DNA from: Rhizobium lentis
GTDB lineage: Bacteria; Pseudomonadota; Alphaproteobacteria; Rhizobiales; Rhizobiaceae
Direction of reading: 5' to 3'
Assembly (NCBI RefSeq): GCF_014200175.1
Contig: NZ_JACHBD010000003.1
Span: 434,001-498,000, forward strand
DNA length: 64,000 bases
Positions 26,939 to 35,782 of the stretch are shown here, piece after piece. Within the stretch, counting starts at the first letter, position 1. The number at the start of each line of letters is the position of its first letter. The position numbers and the translations under genes were made by a program. The notes below the pieces were generated by a model. It saw only the letters and a list, made by a program, of their open reading frames with translations, was not told where the DNA came from and did no database searches.

Positions 26939-28033
26939 TCAGGCGACAGCCTGCAGGTCGAGCGCCTGCCCGTTGGACCGGCGTATCGGCGTGGCTTTGA
27001 TACGAACGCCCGGCAAGTTGCGATAGATGTCGAGATAGTCGCAAGCCATCCGTTTCGCGGTGAAGCGCTTTTCGAATGCAGCCCGCACCTTGCGGCGATC
27101 AAGCCGGAGCGCCCATTCGACATTTTCAACCGCCTCGGTGACACTGTCGACGAGGATGCCGGAGATGCCATTGTCAATGACCTCGGGAACCGAGCCACAG
27201 CCGAAAGCGATCACCGGCGTGCCGCAGGCCATGGCCTCGATCATTACCAGCCCGAATGGCTCCGGCCAGTCGATCGGGAACAACAGAGCGCCTGCATTTC
27301 CAAGGAAGTCAGCCTTCTCAAGCTCATCGATCTCGCCGATAAATTCCACATGCGGATGACTCTTCACCATCGGCTCGATCACGGATTCCCAATATGCCTT
27401 GTCGACATTGTCGATCTTTGCAGCGATCTTCAGCGGCATTCCGACCTTTGCCGCGATCTGGATCGCGCGGTCGGGGCGCTTCTCCGGAGAGATACGACCA
27501 AGGAAGGCGAGATAGTCGCCTTTCGGGTTCTCCGTGAAAGGAAGAAGGTTGCTAGGCAGGCCGTGATAGACCGTTCCGCGCCAGTCGACCGGCGGCATCG
27601 GGCGGCGCTGGTCATTGGAGATCGACACCAGCGGAATTCCCGGGAACGCCGTGTAGAACGGCTTCAGATCCGGCAGGTCGAGTCGCCCGTGCAGCGTCGT
27701 CACCGTGCGGTCGGCGAAATCGCGGATCAGCGGGAAATGCAGCAGATCGATGTGGAAATGCAGCACGTCGAACTCATGCGCCCGCCGACGGATCTCCTCG
27801 AGCATCACGACCTGATGCGGCAGATGGTCCCTGACTGTCGGGCTGAGCCGCAGCGCGACGTCCGCACATCGCACCAATCTCGCGTGGGTGACGGAATCGC
27901 CGCTGGCAAAGAGCGTAACCTCGTGTCCCTGAGCGACGAGTTCCTCGGTAAGGTAGGAAACGATCCGCTCGGTCCCCCCGTAGAGCTTCGGCGGAACGCT
28001 TTCGGCGAGCGGTGCAATCTGAGCGATCTTCAT
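26939..28033 (-). CDS. GT4-family glycosyltransferase
   Basis: A 364-residue GT-B glycosyltransferase: KIAQIAPLAESVPPKLYGGTERIVSYLTEELVAQGHEVTLFASGDS in the N-terminal acceptor domain; FLGRISPEKRPDRAIQIA and the nucleotide-sugar E-x7-E region FGLVMIEAMACGTPVIAFGCGSVPEVI in the C-terminal domain. No membrane helix. The ATG at 28033 has GAGGAGG eight bases upstream; the frame's 13 earlier residues are not needed. It lies 15 bases before the debranching-type enzyme gene. Donor and acceptor are unknown. Confidence 0.9.
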   Translation of the reverse strand: MKIAQIAPLAESVPPKLYGGTERIVSYLTEELVAQGHEVTLFASGDSVTHARLVRCADVALRLSPTVRDHLPHQVVMLEEIRRRAHEFDVLHFHIDLLHFPLIRDFADRTVTTLHGRLDLPDLKPFYTAFPGIPLVSISNDQRRPMPPVDWRGTVYHGLPSNLLPFTENPKGDYLAFLGRISPEKRPDRAIQIAAKVGMPLKIAAKIDNVDKAYWESVIEPMVKSHPHVEFIGEIDELEKADFLGNAGALLFPIDWPEPFGLVMIEAMACGTPVIAFGCGSVPEVIDNGISGILVDSVTEAVENVEWALRLDRRKVRAAFEKRFTAKRMACDYLDIYRNLPGVRIKATPIRRSNGQALDLQAVA

Positions 28034-28117
28034 CGGCAAAACCTCCTCAGTTGAGCAAAGAGCCGTCGGCAAGAATCCCTGCGTCCTCGAGAGGCACAGG
28101 GCGGGCCAGACGGAGGG

Positions 28118-28537
28118 TCAGGTTTCGAACAGCGGTCGACGCCGTCCTCCGTTCCAGTAGCTGCACAAGCCAAGGCCGGGAAGCCGGCGCGCGGGCGGTT
28201 TTCGACGGCGGACCCTATGGCGATCCGGGGAAGCGGACGTATCCTGCCTCGCGGATGGTCGATCGCCATTATCCAAAGCCTTCAGCGCTTCAAGGATCTC
28301 GTCATAGGATACAGCTCTTTCCGCCCCGGGGCAAAGGCGGAGGGCTGGTGCGGATTCGACTGCGAAGATATCGGATGCCCATGAAGCGAGAATGGCCCGC
28401 TTCTCGTCGTTGTCGATCTCGGCGGCAAGCACGTCACGCGGGTGACCGAAATGCTTCGCCGGATGGAGCAGATGCGCCGCGCTTATGGCTGCCACGGCAT
28501 TCTGCTGTATGGAATTGCTGATGTTTTCCTTTCTCAT
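28118..28537 (-). CDS. Small conserved protein with EKRAILASWASD motif
   Basis: A 139-residue protein. Residues about 33-90 (HPRDVLAAEIDNDEKRAILASWASDIFAVESAPALR, then SYDEILEALKALD) are a compact helical unit that also ends the NDUFS4-like protein at 22347-23093. The remaining ~50 residues are basic and low-complexity (RRRKPPARRLPG) and may be poorly conserved. The ATG has GGAG nearby. It lies 94 bases downstream of groEL, past a hairpin, and upstream of the glycosyltransferase gene. Function unknown. Confidence 0.7.
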   Translation of the reverse strand: MRKENISNSIQQNAVAAISAAHLLHPAKHFGHPRDVLAAEIDNDEKRAILASWASDIFAVESAPALRLCPGAERAVSYDEILEALKALDNGDRPSARQDTSASPDRHRVRRRKPPARRLPGLGLCSYWNGGRRRPLFET

Positions 28538-28595
28538 AGCTTGGCTCCATTGATGTCGACCGATGGAACTTGTTTAATTCGATAGTGCGTAGAAC

Positions 28596-28621
28596 GGCCC
28601 GCCCCGATGGCAGAGCGGGCC
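28596..28621 (-). terminator. Hairpin after groEL
   Basis: GGCCCGC (28596-28602) with GCGGGCC (28615-28621), 12-base loop, without a proper T-tract; probably a partial terminator or mRNA 3' stabiliser after groEL. Confidence 0.5.
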
Positions 28622-28631
28622 AAGCGACCGC

Positions 28632-30272
<1,641 letters not shown>

Positions 30273-30312
30273 TCAATAGGCAGCTTTTTTTGACTAGTGC
30301 GCGGAATTCGCC

Positions 30313-30627
30313 TCAGGCGGCGATCTTTTCGGCGGCCTGGGCTTCGATGATGCCCATGACATCGCTTTCCTTCATGATCAGCAGGTCCTCGCCGTTGATC
30401 TTGATCTCCGTGCCGGACCATTTGCCGAACAGGATTCGATCGCCGACCTTCACGTCGAGCGCCTGGATCTGGCCGGCATCGTTGCGCGCGCCGGGGCCGA
30501 CGGCGATGACCTCGCCTTCCTGTGGTTTTTCCTTGGCAGTGTCGGGGATGATGATGCCGCCTTTGGTCTTTTCCTCGGAATCGACCCTGCGGACGAGAAT
30601 GCGATCATGAAGCGGTCGGAACGACAT
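30313..30627 (-). CDS. groES: Co-chaperonin GroES
   Basis: A 104-residue GroEL lid protein. The mobile loop ([21 protein letters not shown], about residues 18-38) and the roof region are intact. TTGGAGG-type ribosome binding site precedes the ATG at 30627; the frame's earlier part is upstream leader. It is first in the groESL operon. The leader to the RpoH-type promoter is about 100 bases. Confidence 0.98.
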   Translation of the reverse strand: MSFRPLHDRILVRRVDSEEKTKGGIIIPDTAKEKPQEGEVIAVGPGARNDAGQIQALDVKVGDRILFGKWSGTEIKINGEDLLIMKESDVMGIIEAQAAEKIAA

Positions 30628-30731
30628 GTTTTCCTCCAATGGACAAACAATAACGATATTGTTCCCCTGGCCGGACCGGATGACCAGTCCGGGCGGGTGC
30701 AAAACCCCGATTGAGCGTTCTGCGCGCAATG

Positions 30732-30760
30732 ATCTGGTTTTGCGGTTTTTCCATTTCAAG
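30732..30760 (-). promoter_or_regulatory. RpoH-type promoter of groESL
   Basis: Minus strand CTTGAA (30760-30755), a 17-base spacer, then CCAGAT (30737-30732). The -35 is exact; the -10 is a fair match to alphaproteobacterial heat shock promoters. Confidence 0.6.
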
Positions 30761-30777
30761 AGGGCGTCATAAAAAAA

Positions 30778-30804
30778 TCAGCACTCGTTCGAAGTGGCTG
30801 CTAA
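30778..30804 (-). promoter_or_regulatory. CIRCE-like HrcA operator
   Basis: Minus strand reads TTAGCAGCC, nine bases, GAGTGCTGA. The CIRCE consensus is TTAGCACTC-N9-GAGTGCTAA: 7/9 and 8/9 matches with the exact spacer. It lies just upstream of the RpoH-type -35, so a second, HrcA-repressed promoter may overlap it. Confidence 0.65.
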
Positions 30805-30906
30805 CATACTGGAAAGGAACAATAAACAGGGCAGTCGCGTTGAGAATCCGTTGATGGCCGCAAAATTTTGCGCCACTTTTCGAGCGTCATGAAACGGAGA
30901 TGAAGC

Positions 30907-31179
30907 ATGCCATTTTCATCAGATCTGGAACGTCAGCTGGACGGCTACGGGCTGACCACCGCGCATATCCTCTATCGCATTCCCGATTTTGAATCCGTGC
31001 TGCAAACCTATATCTGGCAGGATTACGACCTCGCCCCGGATTTTCCGGAGATGCATAAGTTTCTCGATTTCTGGCGGTCCACCCTCGACGGGCCGCTACA
31101 CTCTGTTCGCTACACCCACCAGCGGCTGATCGGACCTAACGAATGGCGCCGGGTCATGGGCGAGTTCAAACTCCACTAG
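30907..31179 (+). CDS. usg: Usg family protein
   Basis: A 90-residue protein matching the alphaproteobacterial Usg family (first named upstream of trp genes in Caulobacter): LDGYGLTTAHILYRIPDFESVLQTYIWQDYDLAPDFPEMHKFLDFW, then LDGPLHSVRYTHQRLIGPNEWR, nearly the whole length being conserved. GGAGATGAAGC precedes the ATG. Function unknown. It marks the return to core-type genes after the stress block. Confidence 0.9.
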   Translation: MPFSSDLERQLDGYGLTTAHILYRIPDFESVLQTYIWQDYDLAPDFPEMHKFLDFWRSTLDGPLHSVRYTHQRLIGPNEWRRVMGEFKLH

Positions 31180-31229
31180 TTCGATGCCGGCATCCAGCGC
31201 AGCCGACATGAGCCTGCGATCCGGAGCGC

Positions 31230-31946
31230 TCACTCGTGTTCGGCAGGGCATGGCCAGGTTGCCGGCGCCGAGAGGCCGGGCGGCAGCTTGGTCGAGGTAT
31301 CGCCACAGGCGAGCTCGATCTGCGCCTGTTCGAGTCCGGCGGCAGCCGAGAGGTCCAGACCTTCGATGCGGGTCAGGAACATGAAGGCGCGGTCGAACAT
31401 TGCCGGACCTTCGATAGTGGCGTTGGAGAGATCGGCGCGGGAGAGATTGGCGAAAGAGAATTTCACCCCCGTCAGCACCGCCTTGTCGAAATCTGCGCGG
31501 CCGAGTTCGGCCTTTTCGAAGCTCGCACCAGAGAGCCGGGCGCCGGCGAAATTGGCGCGCTGCAGCTCGGCGCCGGCAAAGGAAGCGCCTTCGGCGGCAA
31601 TATTGGCGAAGCTGGCGCGATAGGCTTCGACCTTGGCGAAGTTGGCCCCTTCGGCATGTGAACCCTCGAGCGAGGCGCGCACCAAAGTCGCCTTCTCCAG
31701 ATTGGCGGATTTGAAATTTCCGCCGCTGAGATCGGTCAGCGAGAAATCGGTGCTGAAGAGATTGGCGCCTTCGAGATCACTGCCCTGCAGCATCAGGTTC
31801 TTCTTCGAGCATTCCTGCCAGTCGAGTTTCGGTGAGGCCGTGCTGCCGCAATCGGCGGCACGCGTGGAGATCGGAGCGGAGGCGAGAAGAAGCAAGGCAA
31901 GGAGGCCGAGCGGCGTATGCATTACCATTGAACTGTTGATCTCCAT
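31230..31946 (-). CDS. Secreted pentapeptide-repeat protein
   Basis: A 238-residue protein. A signal peptide (about residues 8-30, PLGLLALLLLASAPISTRA) is followed by about 25 consecutive pentapeptides of the A(D/N)LxG type (LEGANLFSTDFSLTDLSGGNF, FAGARLSGASFEKAELGRADF), which fold as a right-handed quadrilateral beta-helix. Two Cys near the mature N-terminus (DCGSTA, QECSKK) may form a disulfide, with a further Cys pair at the C-terminus. Function unknown; periplasmic location is inferred. The ATG at 31946 is used, but ATGs seven and nine codons later are equally good. It contains one copy of the 18-base direct repeat (31316-31333). Confidence 0.85.
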   Translation of the reverse strand: MEINSSMVMHTPLGLLALLLLASAPISTRAADCGSTASPKLDWQECSKKNLMLQGSDLEGANLFSTDFSLTDLSGGNFKSANLEKATLVRASLEGSHAEGANFAKVEAYRASFANIAAEGASFAGAELQRANFAGARLSGASFEKAELGRADFDKAVLTGVKFSFANLSRADLSNATIEGPAMFDRAFMFLTRIEGLDLSAAAGLEQAQIELACGDTSTKLPPGLSAPATWPCPAEHE

Positions 31947-32111
31947 GACGCTTCACGCCGCCTCTCGCGAAGCAGGCGGCCTCTCATTTCTACACAGCTC
32001 AGAATACAATAAAAAGATGGCGAACGCGCTGGCAATGATTTGCCGTTTCACTCCGTCCGAAGCGCTCATCCGTGCCCAGGCAGGCAGCCAGACTCTGCCC
32101 AGCCAAGCCGA

Positions 32112-32648
32112 TCAGTCGCCGGGCAAGCCGGTCAAATCCGCCTTGCCGGGCAGGCGAAGCTCCATGCAGGTGAGATCCAGCCAGCGGCCGAACTTCGTGC
32201 CGACCTCGGAAAATCTGCCGGCGATGCGGAATCCGAGCTTCTCGTGCAGGCGGATCGAGGCGGCGTTCTCAGCCTCGATGCCGGCGATCATCACGTGGAT
32301 ATCGGCGGCAGCGGCACGCGCGATCAGCGCCCGCATCAAGGCCTCGCCGATACCGGCGCCGCGGCAATCCTTGTCGACATAGACGGAATGTTCGACCGTA
32401 TGGCGGTAGCCCTCGAAGGCGCGCCAGTCGCCATAGGAGGCGTAGCCTGCGACCTTGCCCGACATCTCGGCGACGATGACGGGAAAGCCGCGCGCCTGGC
32501 GCGCGCTCAACCATTCCTGCCGGTTTTCGAGATCCACGAGTGTCTCGTTCCAAATCGCCGTCGTGTGCTCGACGGCGTGATTGTAGATCTCGCGGATGGC
32601 GGGAAGATCGGCTTCGGTGGCGTCGCGAAGGAGGACGGCGTCTGTCAT
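32112..32648 (-). CDS. GNAT N-acetyltransferase, PAT/MnaT-like
   Basis: A 178-residue GNAT enzyme resembling phosphinothricin/methionine-sulfone acetyltransferases: LRDATEADLPAIREIYNHAVEHTTAIWNE (residues 7-35), the acetyl-CoA P-loop VDKDCRGAGIGEALM (about 93-107; R-G-x-G-I-G), and ENAASIRLHEKLGFRIAGRFSEVGTKFGRWLDLTCMEL. These enzymes acetylate small amines such as methionine analogues. The ATG is preceded by GGGACCAACA, a weak ribosome binding site. It is cytoplasmic. Confidence 0.9.
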   Translation of the reverse strand: MTDAVLLRDATEADLPAIREIYNHAVEHTTAIWNETLVDLENRQEWLSARQARGFPVIVAEMSGKVAGYASYGDWRAFEGYRHTVEHSVYVDKDCRGAGIGEALMRALIARAAAADIHVMIAGIEAENAASIRLHEKLGFRIAGRFSEVGTKFGRWLDLTCMELRLPGKADLTGLPGD

Positions 32649-32760
32649 TGTTGGTCCCGGTTCGATTGGCTGTCAGGGGTGGCATACGCTGCGGTGCAAA
32701 AGATGTAAACGGCAGATGGCGGAGACGCCGCTTGCGGGATAGCTGCGCCCAGGCAGCTGC

Positions 32761-33429
32761 TCAGAAACCCTGCGCCGGCAGGCTGAAACAGGTGAAGACG
32801 GCCGAATAGTGCACGGCGGCGGCGATGACGACGAAACCGTGCCAGATGGCGTTCTGGAAGCGCAGCTTCTCCCAGACATGAAAGATGACGCCGAGCGAAT
32901 AGAGGACGCCGCCGATGACGATCAGCAGCATCGAGGCGGACGGGATGCGCGCGGCGACAGGCCCGGCCACCAGCACGCCGCTCCAACCCATGGCGAGGTA
33001 AAGCAGGATGGCGAGACGGTCGTAACGGCCGGGAAAGACGCATTTCAGGACGATGCCGACGGCGGCGAACAGCCAGATCGCCACCAGCATGAACAAGAGC
33101 AGCGGATCGTCGGCGCCGCGTTGGAGGAAGGGCGTATAGGTGGCGGCGATCAGGACGAAGATCGCCGAATGATCGAAGCGGCGCAGGAACCATTTGGTGC
33201 GCGAGACCGGCCAGATATTGTAGGAAAAGGAAATGGCAAGCGTCAGCACCAGTCCGACGCCATAGATCCAGGCGGCGGCGAGCGCGCCGTAGGAACTCCA
33301 GACCGTGGCGTAGAAGATCAGCACCGTGGCGCCGATCAGCGCCAGCACGAGGCCGACGCCGTGGACGATGCCATCGGCGATCAGTTCATACCTGTCGTAA
33401 GCCCAGCGAATGCCGTTGAACTCAGCCAT
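32761..33429 (-). CDS. Hemolysin III family (PAQR-type) membrane protein
   Basis: A 222-residue protein with seven predicted helices, of the HlyIII/YqfA branch of the PAQR superfamily. The conserved residues are visible: RYELIADGIVHGVGLVLALIG (His in the first segment), FRRFDHSAIFVLIAATYTPF (Asp-His) and GVIFHVWEKLRFQNAIWHGFVVIAAAVHY (His pair); these form the zinc site of the fold. The ATG at 33429 (MAEFNGIRW) gives the family length; the longer frame is not coding. Its job in bacteria is poorly known, with membrane-fluidity or hydrolase roles suggested. Confidence 0.9.
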   Translation of the reverse strand: MAEFNGIRWAYDRYELIADGIVHGVGLVLALIGATVLIFYATVWSSYGALAAAWIYGVGLVLTLAISFSYNIWPVSRTKWFLRRFDHSAIFVLIAATYTPFLQRGADDPLLLFMLVAIWLFAAVGIVLKCVFPGRYDRLAILLYLAMGWSGVLVAGPVAARIPSASMLLIVIGGVLYSLGVIFHVWEKLRFQNAIWHGFVVIAAAVHYSAVFTCFSLPAQGF

Positions 33430-33585
33430 GCGCGCCAATCCATTTCGTCCCCGGCCTCGATGGTCGCACCGAACGGATGGCGGCGCAACAGCGGCACATC
33501 GCGGGCGCGGTAAATCTTCGTAACAGGTCACTCGGCACCTGCTGTTCTTTAAGCGCGGCGAGCGGAGAAATGGGAAAGCGCGCGC

Positions 33586-34005
33586 TTAGATCTTGTGCCG
33601 TTCGACCAGCACCGAGCACTTGGCATGGCGCACGACGCGGTCGGCCGTGGCGCCGATGAAGTAGTTGGAAAAATCCGGCACATGCGAGGCGAGGATGATG
33701 AGGTCGGCGCGATGGCTTTCGGCGGCCGCAATGATGGCCTTGGCCGGCGGGCCATTGCGGATTTCGACCGTTGCCGCGACTCCGGTTGCGGTGACCAGCG
33801 CCTGCAGCCTGTCGCGGCCGTCCTTCATGGCGTCCTCGAGCATATCGGCCGGCAGTTCGATCGCGACATAGGTCGGCACATCCTCGACGACGTTAAGCGC
33901 GACGATCTCGCCACCCTCGTCGAGCAGCGATGCGGCCTTGCGGAGGATATCTTCTCCCCTGTCGGGACCGCCGAGCGCGATCGCCACGATGATCTTCCTG
34001 TACAT
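33586..34005 (-). CDS. Universal stress protein UspA family
   Basis: A 139-residue single-domain Usp: MYRKIIVAIALGGPDRGEDIL at the first strand and the C-terminal ADLIILASHVPDFSNYFIGATADRVVRHAKCSVLVER. The ATP-loop glycines of ATP-binding Usps (GxxGxxxxxxxxxG) are only partly kept (FIGATADRV). GGAGGG precedes the ATG. An FNR/FixK box is centred 63 bases upstream, so it is probably induced at low oxygen. Confidence 0.92.
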   Translation of the reverse strand: MYRKIIVAIALGGPDRGEDILRKAASLLDEGGEIVALNVVEDVPTYVAIELPADMLEDAMKDGRDRLQALVTATGVAATVEIRNGPPAKAIIAAAESHRADLIILASHVPDFSNYFIGATADRVVRHAKCSVLVERHKI

Positions 34006-34060
34006 GGCTTCCCTCCATGACTGAGATGCATAAGCTTCTTCTTAAGAAGATATGGACGCA

Positions 34061-34074
34061 TTGACCTTGATCAA
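34061..34074 (-). promoter_or_regulatory. FNR/FixK anaerobox upstream of the usp gene
   Basis: TTGACCTTGATCAA matches TTGAT-N4-ATCAA at nine of ten fixed positions. A start site 41 bases downstream would fall near 34026 and leave a ~21-base leader with the GGAGGG ribosome binding site, the usual class II arrangement. Confidence 0.65.
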
Positions 34075-34221
34075 GTCGGCGGGACACGTCAGCGAAAGCA
34101 AATCAGCGCAAGCGATTGTCAACGCTTGCTCAACGCTTCATCCTCAAAAACGAGGCTTCTGTGAACAATGGCGATGGGCCATATAGGGATCAAGTACGGC
34201 AGCCGAGAGGATATCAGGCGC

Positions 34222-35175
34222 ATGAACCGGCGACACTTTCTCGGGCTTGCCACGGGCGGCATGGTTGCCGCCACCGCCGGTGCGCCTTCGATTTCTGAGG
34301 CAGGAGAATTATCCATGACGACCGAAACATCCTATGCGCTGACGCGGCCTGCCTATATCGACCAATCGCATCTCGTCGTCAGCGACCTTGCTCTCGTGTC
34401 CGGCTTCTATCAGGCGATGCTCGGCCTCAAGGTTATCGAAAAGAGCCCAAGCGGCGAAGTTCTCGGGGTCGGCGCTCTGCCGCTGCTGACGCTGACGACC
34501 GCTGGGAATGCCGCAATCGCGCCGCGCAACGCCGCCGGGCTGTTTCACACCGCCTTCCTGATGCCCGACCGCACCGAACTGGCGCGCTGGCTGCGCCATG
34601 CGGCGCATAACAACGTCGTTCTCGACGGTGCTTCCGACCATCTCGTCAGCGAGGCGATCTATCTTTCAGACCCGGAAGGCAACGGCATCGAAATCTATGC
34701 CGACCGGCCGCACGAAGGATGGAAATTTCATCAGGACGGCATGGTGGAGATGGCGACGCTGCGCCTCGACCTGCAGGCGCTTTACGACAGCGCGCCCGAG
34801 GATCGCTGGGACGGCATGGCTGAGGGTACGGCGATCGGCCATCTGCATCTGCAGGTCGGCGATATCCCGCAGGCCGACAGCTTCTACCGCGACGTGCTCG
34901 GCCTCAAGCTGATGGCCCGTTATCCCGGCGCAAGCTTCTTTGCCACCGGCGGCTATCATCACCATCTCGCCGCCAATATCTGGAACAGCCGGGGTGCGGC
35001 CCCGCGCGCCGTCAATATGACCGGGCTTTCGGATTACAAAATCCGTTTCAACGACAAGGCGACCCTCGATGCGGCGGTCTCGAAGCTCGATGCGCTGGAG
35101 ATCGACAGCGAGAAGCGAGACGGCGGCGTCTTCCTCAGGGATCCCTGGGGCATCGGCCTGACGCTGTCGGCCTGA
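34222..35175 (+). CDS. VOC-family dioxygenase-like protein with Tat-type leader
   Basis: A 317-residue protein of the glyoxalase/ring-cleavage-dioxygenase (CatE-like) superfamily with two VOC modules (about residues 46-170 and 195-317). Candidate metal ligands: His in SHLVVSDLALV, His in IGHLHLQVGDI, Glu near LEIDSEK or in GIEIYADRP; YHHHLAANIW is typical of CatE. The N-terminus MNRRHFLGLATGGMVAATAG looks like a twin-arginine signal (RRHFLGL). An alternative ATG at 34315 (MTTETS), with GGAG eight bases upstream, would give a cytoplasmic protein of normal family length. Both readings are possible. Confidence 0.8.
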   Translation: MNRRHFLGLATGGMVAATAGAPSISEAGELSMTTETSYALTRPAYIDQSHLVVSDLALVSGFYQAMLGLKVIEKSPSGEVLGVGALPLLTLTTAGNAAIAPRNAAGLFHTAFLMPDRTELARWLRHAAHNNVVLDGASDHLVSEAIYLSDPEGNGIEIYADRPHEGWKFHQDGMVEMATLRLDLQALYDSAPEDRWDGMAEGTAIGHLHLQVGDIPQADSFYRDVLGLKLMARYPGASFFATGGYHHHLAANIWNSRGAAPRAVNMTGLSDYKIRFNDKATLDAAVSKLDALEIDSEKRDGGVFLRDPWGIGLTLSA

Positions 35176-35182
35176 ACTCCAT

Positions 35183-35566
35183 CTATTGAACCTTTTCGGT
35201 TCCGGATGGCGTCGTCACCCCGGTCGGTCCGCCACCGCTTCCGCTCGGCGTCGGGTCACGGTCCGTCGCTTCGGGCGGCCGTGAAGGGCCGGAGGCCGGG
35301 TCATCGTTGAAGGTGCCGGGGCCGGACGGCTGCGCATTGATCGGATCCGGCTTCGTCGATGCTGTCGCCGTCGGATCGTTATTGGTGGGATCGGGCCAAA
35401 TTGCCACGCTTACGCCGGCAATGATGAGGACCGCCGCACCCGCCAAAAGGGCGGTCCAACCCCACCATCGCCTGCGATCGGCGGCTTTGAGCTTCGTTTC
35501 GTCCGCATAAGGGGGATTGGTCGAAAAGCTCTCGGTGACCTTCGTCTGATCGCGATCTGCAGTCAT
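35183..35566 (-). CDS. Hypothetical single-pass membrane protein
   Basis: A 127-residue protein: a polar N-terminus, basic RRRWWGW, one transmembrane helix (about residues 37-60, ALLAGAAVLIIAGVSVAIW), and a Pro/Thr/Gly/Asp-rich low-complexity tail (residues 61-127). AAGGAGATAGCTC precedes the ATG. It is convergent with the dioxygenase-like gene. No family recognised; the tail probably lies in the periplasm. Confidence 0.65.
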   Translation of the reverse strand: MTADRDQTKVTESFSTNPPYADETKLKAADRRRWWGWTALLAGAAVLIIAGVSVAIWPDPTNNDPTATASTKPDPINAQPSGPGTFNDDPASGPSRPPEATDRDPTPSGSGGGPTGVTTPSGTEKVQ

Positions 35567-35782
35567 GAGCTATCTCCTTCAGAGATCGAACGTCCGCGAC
35601 TGCGAGGTTGTTCCGGCGGCCGGATCAAATCCAAGCGGTCGCCTATGAAGGCGGAGATCTCCTGCTGATCGCCACTGCGGCAAGCCGAGGGACATCTTTC
35701 GACGTCGCATGACCCAAGCGGAACCGGAACCGCATCAGTGCGTTTTCGTGGCGAAGCAATGGGGCTTCGGGGACCTCACCGC

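Noticed and set aside
26255..28054. A 599-codon plus-strand frame
   Set aside because: Antisense to the debranching enzyme and glycosyltransferase genes.
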